Made by a program: the position numbers and the translations under genes. From positions 558,001 to 622,000 of the forward strand of contig NC_089464.1 of assembly GCF_029203305.1 (NCBI RefSeq): DNA of 64,000 bases. Reading direction: 5' to 3'. Within the stretch, counting starts at the first letter, position 1, and each line of letters starts with the position of its first letter. Of the stretch, positions 37,422 through 47,455 are shown piece after piece. This DNA is from Yamadazyma tenuis. Taxonomy: Eukaryota; Ascomycota; Pichiomycetes; Serinales; Debaryomycetaceae. The notes below the pieces were generated by a model. The model was given only the letters and a program-made list of their open reading frames with translations, was not told the origin of the DNA and did not search any database.

Positions 37422-39191
37422 TTATGTTAGTTCGTTTATCCTTTTCATAAGTTTGGATTCAGTATCGTTCCAATTATCAACCAATCCTTTGTAGAAATCT
37501 ATTTGATTGTCACAAAGCTCTAACATACTCGATTTCAATTCAGTTTTGTTGAACTTATCCCAATTGGGATATTCTTCATTGGTGATTTTATTGATTAGCT
37601 CCTGTACTAGATTAGTTTGAAGTTCTACTTCGTGTTCCAATTGATGGACTTTGGCTTCTAATTTAGCTCTTTTAGTTTCAGTATTGGAAGAGCTGATATT
37701 TCCATTGGCAGATGTTGACAAAGTGTCACGAATTAGTTGAGTGGTATTATTGACAATTCCACCAGTCTTGTTCTTAATAGGCGATGGAGGTAACCGATGT
37801 GTTCCTTGACCACTAGATGTAGCAGGAAATGAATTCAATTCATTCCTGGCCTTGTCCAAATACTCTTGTAATACCTGCAAATCAATTTTCTTGTTATGCT
37901 GAAGCTCGATCAAATTGGTCAAATTAACAATATATTTTGAACAGTCCTTTAACGACGTCAAGAATGACTCGTTTATAAACGTAAATGACTTTGACCAATT
38001 TTCCAGGTATTGGTTTAAACATTCAGCAAAGAACTTGAAGTTATCATTGATAGAAACCAAATCAGTATTACAAGTTTCATTCACCACTGCAAGCTTTTCG
38101 ATTTGTTGCAGGAAAAGGTGGTAGTCTATGCTCAAATCACTATTCTTCTTGCTCAATCTAGCAAAAATCTTATCTAACTTGAGCAAGTTTTCGTACATCT
38201 TTTTTAACTTATCTGTTATCTCCAAGATTTCCTTGTTAGTCTCTTTCTTATGCTTAGAAGGTGTGAGGAAGTTCATCACGGTTTCAGCAATCAACTCTTC
38301 GTTGACAACCTTGTTCACCATATTAGAGGTGAAAGATTGCTCCTTTTCAACATCACTGATATTGCTTATCTTAATATTCTTGCTGAAGCTCAACCAATCA
38401 TTTGAATCACTCAAAAATAAATGGTACACCGACAGCTGGGAGAGGATTTTATGACCGTTGATGAACTTGATAAACCTATTCAACGAATTGAGTCTCTTGT
38501 GAACAAATTCTTGGCTGAAAGTGTCACCAGTCAAATACTTTAAGTTCAGCTTTGAAGGCAATGGAGGAATCAAAAGGAAGGGGAAATCATTATTCAAGCA
38601 ATGGTATAAATTTCTGAAGTCTCCATACCGCCTTCTGACTGATACCTTGATTTGGGTTTCGGTCACTTTAGTGGTCAACTTTATCAATGAAGGATTATCA
38701 GTTTCCGTAGTAACCAAATAAGAAATGAATGGCTTAGAAGATTGGTCAACGTCTCTGATAGGCTCACTAACAGTAGCTTTAATGAAGTATTTCTCAAAGT
38801 ATTCGTTCATCTGAGTTTCATGTTCCGCAAGCTTACTGATTCTATCTTCATTTTCTCCACTGTTGCCGTCATCTCCCATCAATCCATCGTCAACGGCTAA
38901 TTGAGGGTCACGATCATTAGATTGTAAAGTGGCATCGACATTGCTTGTGGAAAGTATCAACAGGCTAGTTGGACTGCTAGAACTCTTTTGTGCTGTATTC
39001 TCATTATTATCAATAGAATGGGTTACTTCTGTATTGACATGCTCGTGTTGCTGTCCTGGGGAGCTCGGTGTAGCCCCGTCAAAACCTAACATATCGCTAT
39101 CCGATGGATCATTTTCTTCATCAATGGGGTCATTAGCAATAATTTTACTGCCCCTATCTAAACGCACAGAACTAAACTGGTCTTCAGACAT
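37422..39191 (-). CDS. SNX4: Sorting nexin Snx4 (Atg24)
   Basis: A protein of 589 residues (423 in S. cerevisiae). The first 120 residues are acidic and disordered, an extension that explains most of the length difference. The PX domain covers about 134-258, with RRRYGDF at 186-192 and IPPLPSK at 208-214, followed by DTFSQEFVHKRLNSLNRFI, which aligns well with Snx4. A BAR-type coiled-coil region runs to the C-terminus. Snx4 binds PI3P and, as a dimer with Snx41 or Atg20, retrieves SNAREs from endosomes and assists selective autophagy. Confidence 0.85.
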   Translation of the reverse strand: MSEDQFSSVRLDRGSKIIANDPIDEENDPSDSDMLGFDGATPSSPGQQHEHVNTEVTHSIDNNENTAQKSSSSPTSLLILSTSNVDATLQSNDRDPQLAVDDGLMGDDGNSGENEDRISKLAEHETQMNEYFEKYFIKATVSEPIRDVDQSSKPFISYLVTTETDNPSLIKLTTKVTETQIKVSVRRRYGDFRNLYHCLNNDFPFLLIPPLPSKLNLKYLTGDTFSQEFVHKRLNSLNRFIKFINGHKILSQLSVYHLFLSDSNDWLSFSKNIKISNISDVEKEQSFTSNMVNKVVNEELIAETVMNFLTPSKHKKETNKEILEITDKLKKMYENLLKLDKIFARLSKKNSDLSIDYHLFLQQIEKLAVVNETCNTDLVSINDNFKFFAECLNQYLENWSKSFTFINESFLTSLKDCSKYIVNLTNLIELQHNKKIDLQVLQEYLDKARNELNSFPATSSGQGTHRLPPSPIKNKTGGIVNNTTQLIRDTLSTSANGNISSSNTETKRAKLEAKVHQLEHEVELQTNLVQELINKITNEEYPNWDKFNKTELKSSMLELCDNQIDFYKGLVDNWNDTESKLMKRINELT

Positions 39192-39346
39192 AGTTTATTA
39201 TTCTGTGCAAAAGAAGTCGAATAGTCACACTTGGATTATTTTGATAAAGGATCGCGAAACCTGGAGTTGCACAATATCATTTGAGTTACGTACATTCAGT
39301 TGCATAGATTGCATATTTTACACAGAGAAGCTTAAAAATGTCATTA

Positions 39347-40702
39347 TCAAAGAACCAACCAAACAGTTGAAGCTACTATAGAAACACCAATAACAGCGGT
39401 GATGATACCGGCACCAGCCTTATCTTTGGTTCCCAAGGTCAACGGAGTCGCGTCCGAAACTACAGTACCATAACCGGCGGCTGGATTTCCGAGAGATGAG
39501 CCACCATTATCAGCAGTATAAGGAGGATCAACATCACCAACTCTTAATTGGGTTATCACTTCCAATGCACACAATTGTTCACCAAGTCCCCAAGTACCAT
39601 CCCACCCGGTTGTGTTGGTCCAATCCAAACCACAAGTATGTCCATCACTACCACCCGAACACGATCTAGCTGCAGCCAATGCTGATGTTGTCAAATAGTT
39701 CATGACAACATCGTAAGTGGAAGGGGCCATCACCGCAGTCTGTCCCATGAACCTCGATAAATATGCCTTGAAAGACCGTTGATCCTGGTTACAATTATTG
39801 GATCCTTGACATGTCCGTTCATACATAACATCATCATCAAAGAAGACCTTGGCACCAACTAACAAGTTCTCGGTTCTTTCTAGCCACTTGGGATCCTCTG
39901 TGTAATTGTACAAGTAAGCAGCACCAGACATCATCAACCCTTGATTGTAAGACCACACATACTTGGTCATATTGGTACAATTTCCATCAATTTCAGCACC
40001 ATCATACACTAACCACCAAGTTCCTTCAGTCATAAAACCAGCACCGTACATCCAATCCCAAACGCGTTCACACCATTCAATATAAGAATCATTAGAAGTA
40101 AACCGAGCTAACCGGGCACCAATGTTAAAAAGACATCCATTAGAAACTGAGTTCTTGTAATCATACCCTGAGTTCCATTGGAAAATTTGCCATCTTAAAC
40201 CTCCACCACATGAAGATTCATCCCATCTTGCTGACATGGTATTGAACACCGCCTGGGCTAAAGTTAACCAAGCCTTTGATGGATCAGAGGGATTTGAAAA
40301 GTTCCTTTCGGCTGCACCCATGGCAGCCAATCCCCAGAACCCTTGATCATCATTACCCTCGGTGGTAGATTGATTTAAAGGAATATAATTGTTATCATCA
40401 CCAGTTTGATATGTCATGGCTTCTTTAATAAGTGAAGTGTATGTGTCATTTTTCATCAATATTGTGTAGTCTATCATACCACCCCAAACTCCACCTGCTT
40501 CCCACCAATAGTAAGGCCACACGAACGTTCCAATAGTTCCACCCTTAGTAGTACCCGCATAATAATCCAATATACCATCACTAATAAGCGCAGTTGCTTC
40601 TTGAAGACTAGTGAAGTTATCAGGATCTAGATAAAGCCCTTCTATCAAGGTAGAGAGTAATACCAATGCTGCCGAGTACAAGCGAACGTAACTAGCACGC
40701 AT
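39347..40702 (-). CDS. DFG5: GPI-anchored GH76 enzyme Dfg5/Dcw1
   Basis: A protein of 451 residues. It has a signal peptide (about 1-22), then a full GH76 alpha-1,6-mannanase-like domain. The catalytic Asp pair is D118-D119 in EGNDDQGFWG. Further marks are VWPYYWWEAGGVWGGMIDY, WDESSCGGGLRWQIF and YVWSYNQGLM. The C-terminus has a small-residue stretch near 415-425 and a hydrophobic end, as expected for GPI attachment. Dfg5 and Dcw1 are a redundant pair thought to transfer GPI-anchored mannoproteins into the cell wall by cutting the GPI glycan. Which of the two this is cannot be settled from one gene. Confidence 0.92.
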   Translation of the reverse strand: MRASYVRLYSAALVLLSTLIEGLYLDPDNFTSLQEATALISDGILDYYAGTTKGGTIGTFVWPYYWWEAGGVWGGMIDYTILMKNDTYTSLIKEAMTYQTGDDNNYIPLNQSTTEGNDDQGFWGLAAMGAAERNFSNPSDPSKAWLTLAQAVFNTMSARWDESSCGGGLRWQIFQWNSGYDYKNSVSNGCLFNIGARLARFTSNDSYIEWCERVWDWMYGAGFMTEGTWWLVYDGAEIDGNCTNMTKYVWSYNQGLMMSGAAYLYNYTEDPKWLERTENLLVGAKVFFDDDVMYERTCQGSNNCNQDQRSFKAYLSRFMGQTAVMAPSTYDVVMNYLTTSALAAARSCSGGSDGHTCGLDWTNTTGWDGTWGLGEQLCALEVITQLRVGDVDPPYTADNGGSSLGNPAAGYGTVVSDATPLTLGTKDKAGAGIITAVIGVSIVASTVWLVL

Positions 40703-40971
40703 TTTGATTTAATTGTACTTCTGTATTTGGTCACTCGAAACAGCCGATTGTGCGATTGGTAGATTGAATTTGATCCCTTCGAAAATTTTTCGCAGACGTG
40801 ATTGCAGAGCGCAACGCATTCCTACGCAACGATCTTTTATCTTGGCCATATCGTGGTCTACAATTAAACTTTCTAAACTCTTTTTCATTTACAACTAAAC
40901 TATAGGCATAAATACAATTACCAATACTTTACAAACGTTTTTCTTTTTAAGCGGGCGTACTATCACGCTGA

Positions 40972-42585
40972 TCATTCAAAAGCCGGGTCAAGTATCTTAT
41001 CGATTCCGTCATTGGATTGTTCGGTGTCAAGTACATTGCCATTAATTCCACTCAATTCACCTTCATCTTCTTCACCATCTTCCAACTTACTGCTATTATC
41101 TTCCTTGCCTTCGTCATCGTCTTCATTGGCATCGTGTCTTCCACCTCCATTAGAGGTGTCGTCCGAGGGCTTAGGTGGTTCACTCAACTCTTTGGTAAGT
41201 AACTTGTTCTTGTGACTCTCAAAAATGTCCCCCAAATGATGGAATTCATTGATGAAATCTTCTTTGTTGATAGCATTGATAATAGTTTTAAACTCATCTT
41301 CGTAGTCGCCGAGCTTATTGGTTAATTCCTCCAATACAATTTCTCCAGTATAAGGGTTGAATCCAACTTTTGAAGGGTCAGAAGAAGATTCTTTGACGCC
41401 ATTGTATATCTCATATAGTATGTTGATAAACCGCAATGGGTATGTGAGGAAGAAGTTATGCACTTTATGATTGTACTTGATTTTCAAAAAGTTATTAAAT
41501 AAGCTATAGTCCAAAAACAAGTTGGATTCACAGCTGATCTTATTGTTGATTTCTTTCAAACACTTGAAGTATGCTTTGATAGGCTTGGTGTCTTTGTACT
41601 GATATTGATTCGAGTCATTGACAGTTGGAGATGTTGAGCTCAATTCGTTCACATTAGACGATATTAAAGTAAATTCATATCCCGAACTAGCAATAATGGG
41701 TTCGATATAAATCTTTTTCAAATTATCCAAAATAAACTCTCTGAACTGTGTTTCAACATTTATCACCTTATTCATAGAGTTCAAGTTGTCCACGAAGTTC
41801 TTGTCAATTTGTTTCAAAAAGATGTGATTAATCACATTTTTGGAGTTGTTTTCACCCACTTTCTTCAAAAATTCATTGTAGTCATCAAAAGCATTGTATA
41901 GCTTGAAGGGATCGGCATAACAGTTGAGACATAGGTTATAATGTACAGAAATCTCCTCATTCAAGTCCAATTTTTCATTACAGATATCACAAAACTTTGG
42001 GCTTTTATCATTGTTTTTTGGTAAGTTTGTAGATTGGACCGGTAAGGCTCTTTGAGCAATTTGTTGATAGTTCAAATTCTGCAAGTGATAGTTATTGGTG
42101 GTTAAAGGAATTGATTGAGGAATTCCAACTCCATTAGCACCTCCCAATCTTCCACCATCAAAGTTATTACCATACGCGTAATTTGTATCAGCAGACCCAG
42201 CCATGGTGGCAGATCCAGCAACTCCATTAATACCTATGTTACCATTGGTTCCAGCAGCACCATTACCGTTTGGATAGGAATATTGATATTGGTATTGGTA
42301 TTGATTAGAATTCATATTCATATTGGCATTGCTGTCATACTTCTTTTTGGAGAACAATTCATCATCCATGAATATATCATCGTGTGAGAAGTTCAGGTTC
42401 AGACTTTGCTGTTGAAATTGTTTCATCCCATAGATCATGGTTTCCTCTGCCAAAGGTTTTCTCAGCTTTTTCTTTTGCCTTTCAATGATTCTACATTTGG
42501 CACAAGTTTTGTATTGTTTAACCTCAGGAGGCTCATCATCCATTCTCTTTCTCTTACAACGACGACATCTTCTTACTTCGGCCAT
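40972..42585 (-). CDS. Cys-rich putative zinc-binding protein of unknown function
   Basis: A protein of 537 residues. The N-terminus has C7-x2-C10 and C28-x2-C31 within a strongly basic region (KRKR, RQKKKLRK), a possible DNA- or RNA-binding zinc module. A low-complexity stretch follows (YQYQYQ and Gly/Asn/Ala, about 90-160). A second four-Cys module uses C199, C202, C219 and C222. The remainder is helical with an acidic tail (EDDDEGKED and following). I recall the motif YKTCAKCRIIER as conserved in ascomycete proteins without a named function, but this is a weak memory. No membrane segment is present. A nuclear role is a guess from the basic Cys module. Confidence 0.72.
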   Translation of the reverse strand: MAEVRRCRRCKRKRMDDEPPEVKQYKTCAKCRIIERQKKKLRKPLAEETMIYGMKQFQQQSLNLNFSHDDIFMDDELFSKKKYDSNANMNMNSNQYQYQYQYSYPNGNGAAGTNGNIGINGVAGSATMAGSADTNYAYGNNFDGGRLGGANGVGIPQSIPLTTNNYHLQNLNYQQIAQRALPVQSTNLPKNNDKSPKFCDICNEKLDLNEEISVHYNLCLNCYADPFKLYNAFDDYNEFLKKVGENNSKNVINHIFLKQIDKNFVDNLNSMNKVINVETQFREFILDNLKKIYIEPIIASSGYEFTLISSNVNELSSTSPTVNDSNQYQYKDTKPIKAYFKCLKEINNKISCESNLFLDYSLFNNFLKIKYNHKVHNFFLTYPLRFINILYEIYNGVKESSSDPSKVGFNPYTGEIVLEELTNKLGDYEDEFKTIINAINKEDFINEFHHLGDIFESHKNKLLTKELSEPPKPSDDTSNGGGRHDANEDDDEGKEDNSSKLEDGEEDEGELSGINGNVLDTEQSNDGIDKILDPAFE

Positions 42586-43403
42586 GATGATTGCTGTGTT
42601 CTTAAGTCACCCGAAATATATTTCAATAATCAAAGGTGTTAGTGGTAATAACCGTAAGATATAGAGAAATTTATTTTACTGAAAAAAAACGCTCGACACA
42701 TCAAAACAGTGCCAGGGGGTAGTTTTGTGTCACTTTAAGGGACTTTTGTGTCACCAAATCCTACATCACTGTAGTGTGATTGGTCAATTTTGGCAATTTT
42801 GTAAGGGACGCCTGACCTGATTACTAATATATTTCTTGAATGTTACATCTATTAACTGATCATATAGTACTCCCACTATTCATGGTTTGTATGGCAGATA
42901 AACCATGAACACTAGTCTCATTTTTTTGCAGTCGCATAGCACCTCCTCGTACAAATAAGTGAAGTTTTCCGACTGAATCCCGCGGCTCGGTAGCGCTTGC
43001 GTCCCTGCCGCCCCAGCGCGGTACCAACATTCTTCTGACCATTAATTTTGCTTCAGATGTGTCACGTGAGGCAATGGCTGTCGACTAAATTCACTGTTAT
43101 CGATCCCCTTTTTTCGGGTTTATGTGTCAAATTCCTTGTAGAATCGAATCAACAGTTGTACAAACTTGTGAAGGGTATATACTATTTGTCTTTATACTTC
43201 TAATACTCCTGTTCTCGCCTTAGTAAATTCCATGAACATCACTTGGGTAGTCCAGGCATTCGCTATGACCGGCCTGGTAGGCCGCCAAGATTTTACGTGC
43301 GCAGCTCATTTAGGAATCCAGTCATTTCGCACTCGAGTATCTGCCTTGAACCTCCGATAAAATAGGGTCAACGCCTTTTGAAGCAAAGGGTTTACAGAAA
43401 AAA
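42586..43403. other. Intergenic: 818-bp divergent region before the epsin gene
   Basis: The longest gap in the window. It holds a GC-rich block at about 42979-43024 in an otherwise AT-rich stretch, a TCACGTGA palindrome at 43062-43069, and an imperfect GC-rich inverted repeat (CCAGGC at 43252-43257 with GCCTGG at 43272-43277). No tRNA, snRNA or C/D-box snoRNA could be recognised. It may be a long promoter or hide an unidentified RNA. Confidence 0.5.
43062..43069. promoter_or_regulatory. TCACGTGA palindrome (Cbf1-type E-box)
   Basis: A second copy of the same 8-bp palindrome seen at 32547, here 334 bases before the epsin start codon. Binding by Cbf1 or another bHLH factor is an inference. Confidence 0.35.
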
Positions 43404-44846
43404 ATGTCTAAATCGTTTGTTCGGTCCATTAAGAATGTGGCCAATGGCTATTCTTCTGTTCAAATCTTGGTCAGAAAGGCCACTTCAAATGATTCAACAG
43501 GCCCCACCACCTATGATATGGAAGAAATAAGTTCATACACTTATCAATCTCAGACAGATTTTTTGGAAATCATGGACATGTTAGACAGGAGACTTAATGA
43601 TAAGGGTAAAAACTGGAGACACGTGGCAAAATCTTTGACTGTGTTAGACTACTTGGTAAGGTTTGGATCAGAAAAGTGTGTAATGTGGGCTAAGGACAAT
43701 TTGTACATCGTCAAGACCTTAAGAGAGTTTGTTCACTTTGACGAAGGAAATAACGATCAAGGTGCAATAATAAGAGTCAAGGCCAAGGAATTGGTAAGTC
43801 TTTTGAGAGATGATGACAGATTGGCTCACGAGAGACTGTTGGCTGCCAAAGCCAATGGTTCTAGAGGAGATGATAGAAGACGGGGTAGAAGAAATACTCA
43901 ATCTAGACAGGAAGAACCTTATGATAACGACTTGGAAAGAGCATTGGAATTGTCAAGATTGACTGCAGAACAAGAAGTCAACCAAAGAAATAGAAACCAA
44001 GATCAAGAGGATCCAGATTTGCAAGCGGCCCTTAAATTGTCCTTGGAGGAGGAAGAAATGAGAAAGCTCAAGAATCAGCAAAATGATAATTTATTGGATT
44101 TGGATGATGGTCCTTCGTACTACCAACAACAGCAACCCCAATATTACATGGCCACCGGATACTATCAACAACCTCAACAATATGGTCAGCAATATGATAT
44201 GTTTGGTAATCCAATACAGAACCAGATGATGACCGGATACTATCAGCAGCAACCCTCTCAACCTCAGTTCACCGGTTTCAACTACCAGCCCCAGAAGCAA
44301 CCCCAAGAACTGTTGCAGCCCTTACAAACCGGCTCTAACAATCCGTTTGCCATGGGTTCTTCGCAAGCCCAACCTCAGTCTCAAACCTTGAACGATTTGG
44401 CTCAACTGCAGCAACAACCACAACAACCTCAATTCTTCACTCAACCAACCTCTCAATCAACTCAAAAGTTACAATCTCAGAACACATCATCATCCAAGTT
44501 TGGTGATCATTCTCACCCTGAATTGAATAATCTTTTAGCGCAAGGAACAGGTATTGACACTTTTGGTAATACCGGTGATGCAAGGGTAGCACATCACTAC
44601 ACAAAGGGAGCTTCTTTTCTCACCTCCAGTGGAACTGGGATCCAACAAACTGACAAGGCTTTGTACGCTCATACGGGAAACCCTTTCATTCCTCAACAAA
44701 CCGCTCAACCAGGTCAAAATCCTTCATCGGCTCCTCAAGCTCAAAGACAGCAACCAGTATACACGGGCTATGGTTTTGGAAATGCTGCCCCCTCGAACTC
44801 GGCTCCCAATCAAAGAACAGATGGTCCAAGCTTGATTGATATCTGA
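43404..44846 (+). CDS. ENT2: Epsin (Ent1/Ent2-like)
   Basis: A protein of 480 residues. The ENTH domain covers about 8-145 (SIKNVANGYSSVQILVRKAT, WRHVAKSLTVLDYLVRFGS). Two ubiquitin-interacting motifs follow, at about 174-187 (DNDLERALELSRL) and 203-216 (DPDLQAALKLSLEE). A clathrin-box-like LLDLD is at 230-234. The Gln/Pro-rich tail holds two NPF motifs (NNPFAMG and NPFIPQ) for EH-domain partners, and the protein ends in LIDI, a clathrin-binding end as in yeast epsins. Epsins bend the plasma membrane through PI(4,5)P2 and recruit ubiquitinated cargo into clathrin-coated pits. Confidence 0.93.
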   Translation: MSKSFVRSIKNVANGYSSVQILVRKATSNDSTGPTTYDMEEISSYTYQSQTDFLEIMDMLDRRLNDKGKNWRHVAKSLTVLDYLVRFGSEKCVMWAKDNLYIVKTLREFVHFDEGNNDQGAIIRVKAKELVSLLRDDDRLAHERLLAAKANGSRGDDRRRGRRNTQSRQEEPYDNDLERALELSRLTAEQEVNQRNRNQDQEDPDLQAALKLSLEEEEMRKLKNQQNDNLLDLDDGPSYYQQQQPQYYMATGYYQQPQQYGQQYDMFGNPIQNQMMTGYYQQQPSQPQFTGFNYQPQKQPQELLQPLQTGSNNPFAMGSSQAQPQSQTLNDLAQLQQQPQQPQFFTQPTSQSTQKLQSQNTSSSKFGDHSHPELNNLLAQGTGIDTFGNTGDARVAHHYTKGASFLTSSGTGIQQTDKALYAHTGNPFIPQQTAQPGQNPSSAPQAQRQQPVYTGYGFGNAAPSNSAPNQRTDGPSLIDI

Positions 44847-44935
44847 GGTTTCTGTATTCAATAATCGATCAATGTTCAGTCAACTTTATTGTTAGTATTA
44901 TTACTGTAAGTATATTATATATACACTATTTCATT

Positions 44936-47455
44936 TCAGTTGGCAATATATTTATCAAAAGGTTCAATCTTTTGCTTGAATATAGATTTCACACACCAGT
45001 CCCATTCAACGAATGTACAATTCTTCGGCAAAGACTTGATTAATTTGGCATCTTTAGTCTTGTTAACAATTAGAATTTTATCGCCATCCGATTCAAGAAG
45101 GTTCTTCTGACTACTGATAGTCTTATTTACAAGTTTCAACTCTTCTACTCCATGGCTCAATAGAATTCTTGACAAAACTTCGAAGCCTCCATTCAAATTG
45201 GCAGATAAATTTAACTTATAACCTTCGAAAAGTTGTCCTCTGGGGCTATGTAGTATTTGCTCAATGCCATTTACCTCTTCAAGCTCTTCATCCAGATATC
45301 CAAGTTGTTCATTGGCTTCTGAAACCAGAATAATCTTGTCCAAACGATAATCTTGTATCTCAATTTCTGGACTTTCCCCTCTACCTAATAGGTACTTTAA
45401 ATCAATCAAAAGTCTTGGGTGCAAAATAAAATCCACTTTGCCCAAACTGCTTAAAAACTTTTCTGTTCGTAAAATCCTTGGAGCTATCAAACAGTTAATC
45501 TTACCAGCTCCTGAAGAGATTTTGATCCCATAATTTTTCAAATTGGCGATATCTTCTCTGGTCAAATCCACTTCACTTTCGCATCCAGTCATTATGGCAA
45601 CCATACTCAACTGACTGGCAGTCTTCTCAGGAGTAAATGCCTTTTGTTTCTTGCTAACAGGAGTTATGTTTTCTTTATCTTGGGAATTTGGTCTCTTGCT
45701 TGAAGTGTGTTCCAACTCCCTCATATATCCGGTCAAGTTCTTAGAGCTTTTGAGCATTTTCTGGTGTTTGACAAGATCTTCCATATCATCATGCAACTTC
45801 ATTGCTGCCTTTGTCTTAGCACTTCTACCTCTCTTATTAGGGGGGGTTGATGTGTTAACGCCCACAGCTAGTGATTCTTTCTGAAGATTAGGCGAATTTT
45901 TTTCGACACAAGAAGAGCTACCTTGCTCTTGAGATGCTTCTTCATATTCTTGTTCTTTTCCTGCTTTGTTATTCTCCGATTCTTGGGCTTCGTGCAACCC
46001 TCCTGAGTCTGCCGAAACCTCAGTTCTTTCCTCCTGGATTTTCTCTTCGTCTTCATTGGAATAATCGGTCTCTTCTTCGACTGAAGGTTGAAGAATCCCG
46101 TCATCCATACTGTCATCAACATCAAAATCAATCCAGTCCCTTAACACTTTCGTTTTCAATTTAGTTCTTCCTATGAGCCTCGTTACCCCATGACCACTGA
46201 CATATCCAAGGTGAGTATACTTGGGGTTTACGTGGTCCATGACTTGCCAATTTGCAAAGCATTCTTCTAGCCAGAGATGGTTAACTGTCTTAACAAGTTG
46301 CTCACCATCAACTACCCATTTATCGTGAGCTGCATAGTATTTGTTACCAGTAGGTTTTCCTACAATAAGAAAATCATTATCTTTAGTCAAGTTCTTCGTG
46401 AAGGTGCCGCCCATAATGGTAATCAATTTGGACAAGTAATATCTGGCTTCGTGACTATAATTAGTTACCGAAATTTTGAGATTTTTGAAAGCAGTTAACG
46501 GCTTTGATGGGATTGGGTAATGCAAAAGCTGGGAATTAGTGGGAAGTATCCACTTATTGGTCAATACAACAGTATAAAACCACTGTAGGTTTCCAATGAT
46601 TATTCCACTATTCTTGACACTCGCATTATACTCTTTCCCGTGCCTATACTTCCCGATATAAGTATCAATGCTGTCGGTAAACTTTGAAGATATCTTTCCC
46701 CCATTCTTCAATATAAGGGCATTAATAGCTCCTCTAAGGTTCTTTGAAAGCATGTAGTCAGCCGAAATATAGAACTTTTTATCATTAAAGAAACTTGTGT
46801 TAAAGCTAAGCATATTATCCACATTGGCCTGACATTCGTTGATAATTAATTGATTTTGCTCATTGTCTGCTAAATTATCCACCTCTAAGTAGTATTCTTT
46901 TTCGGACACCTTTCTTCCCATTTTGAAGCAATCGTCTATCCAGTTTGGAGTCACAATCTTGATGTCTACCTCACTGCTGCAAGCTAAGATCGATTTGTCA
47001 TTTTCAAGATCAGTGGTTATCAAATGAGTTGTATAACTGGTTAGCATATCCAAATACATGCCTCCAAAAGCTTTCACTCCGCCATAAATTATTTCTTTGT
47101 CGCTGTTTGGTATGTCATCACCAATGCAAATAAAGCACTCCTTGAGAAAGGACTTTGGATCCGGGTTAAACTTGGTAACGTGAAGTGCTTTCCCTGTTGC
47201 AGTACTTTTGTGGACCCAGTCTGGAGTAGTAATGGGGATCATCGAGTCTCTAGCTGTGCTATACTCTATGAACTCTTGGGTTCTAGTAATAATATGATTG
47301 ATATCATACTTCTCCAAATAATCCTCACTATCGTGGGCATTCTTAATATACGTGATGCCTCCGTTATTTTCGATAGATAACTGTAATCTATCAACTTTTT
47401 TCGGGTCCTGAAAGCCTTCCAGCTTTACAATCAATGCATTCAAGCCTTTAAACAT
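44936..47455 (-). CDS. RTT107: BRCT-repeat genome-stability scaffold Rtt107
   Basis: A protein of 839 residues (1070 in S. cerevisiae). Four BRCT units are visible in the N-terminal half, starting near residues 3, 105, 220 and 325, with the hallmark Trp in TPDWVHKS, TPNWIDDCF and HLWLEECF. A disordered acidic and Lys-rich linker runs at about 440-640. A C-terminal BRCT pair ends with FVEWDWCVKSIFKQK. This 4+2 arrangement is that of Rtt107/Brc1, which binds gamma-H2A through its last BRCT pair and recruits Slx4, Smc5-6 and other repair factors to stalled forks. It is the shorter end of the family, mainly in the linker. Confidence 0.87.
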   Translation of the reverse strand: MFKGLNALIVKLEGFQDPKKVDRLQLSIENNGGITYIKNAHDSEDYLEKYDINHIITRTQEFIEYSTARDSMIPITTPDWVHKSTATGKALHVTKFNPDPKSFLKECFICIGDDIPNSDKEIIYGGVKAFGGMYLDMLTSYTTHLITTDLENDKSILACSSEVDIKIVTPNWIDDCFKMGRKVSEKEYYLEVDNLADNEQNQLIINECQANVDNMLSFNTSFFNDKKFYISADYMLSKNLRGAINALILKNGGKISSKFTDSIDTYIGKYRHGKEYNASVKNSGIIIGNLQWFYTVVLTNKWILPTNSQLLHYPIPSKPLTAFKNLKISVTNYSHEARYYLSKLITIMGGTFTKNLTKDNDFLIVGKPTGNKYYAAHDKWVVDGEQLVKTVNHLWLEECFANWQVMDHVNPKYTHLGYVSGHGVTRLIGRTKLKTKVLRDWIDFDVDDSMDDGILQPSVEEETDYSNEDEEKIQEERTEVSADSGGLHEAQESENNKAGKEQEYEEASQEQGSSSCVEKNSPNLQKESLAVGVNTSTPPNKRGRSAKTKAAMKLHDDMEDLVKHQKMLKSSKNLTGYMRELEHTSSKRPNSQDKENITPVSKKQKAFTPEKTASQLSMVAIMTGCESEVDLTREDIANLKNYGIKISSGAGKINCLIAPRILRTEKFLSSLGKVDFILHPRLLIDLKYLLGRGESPEIEIQDYRLDKIILVSEANEQLGYLDEELEEVNGIEQILHSPRGQLFEGYKLNLSANLNGGFEVLSRILLSHGVEELKLVNKTISSQKNLLESDGDKILIVNKTKDAKLIKSLPKNCTFVEWDWCVKSIFKQKIEPFDKYIAN

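Noticed and set aside
42860..43042. 60-codon reverse frame through the GC-rich block
   Set aside because: Its composition follows the GC block; it is better considered as non-coding DNA.
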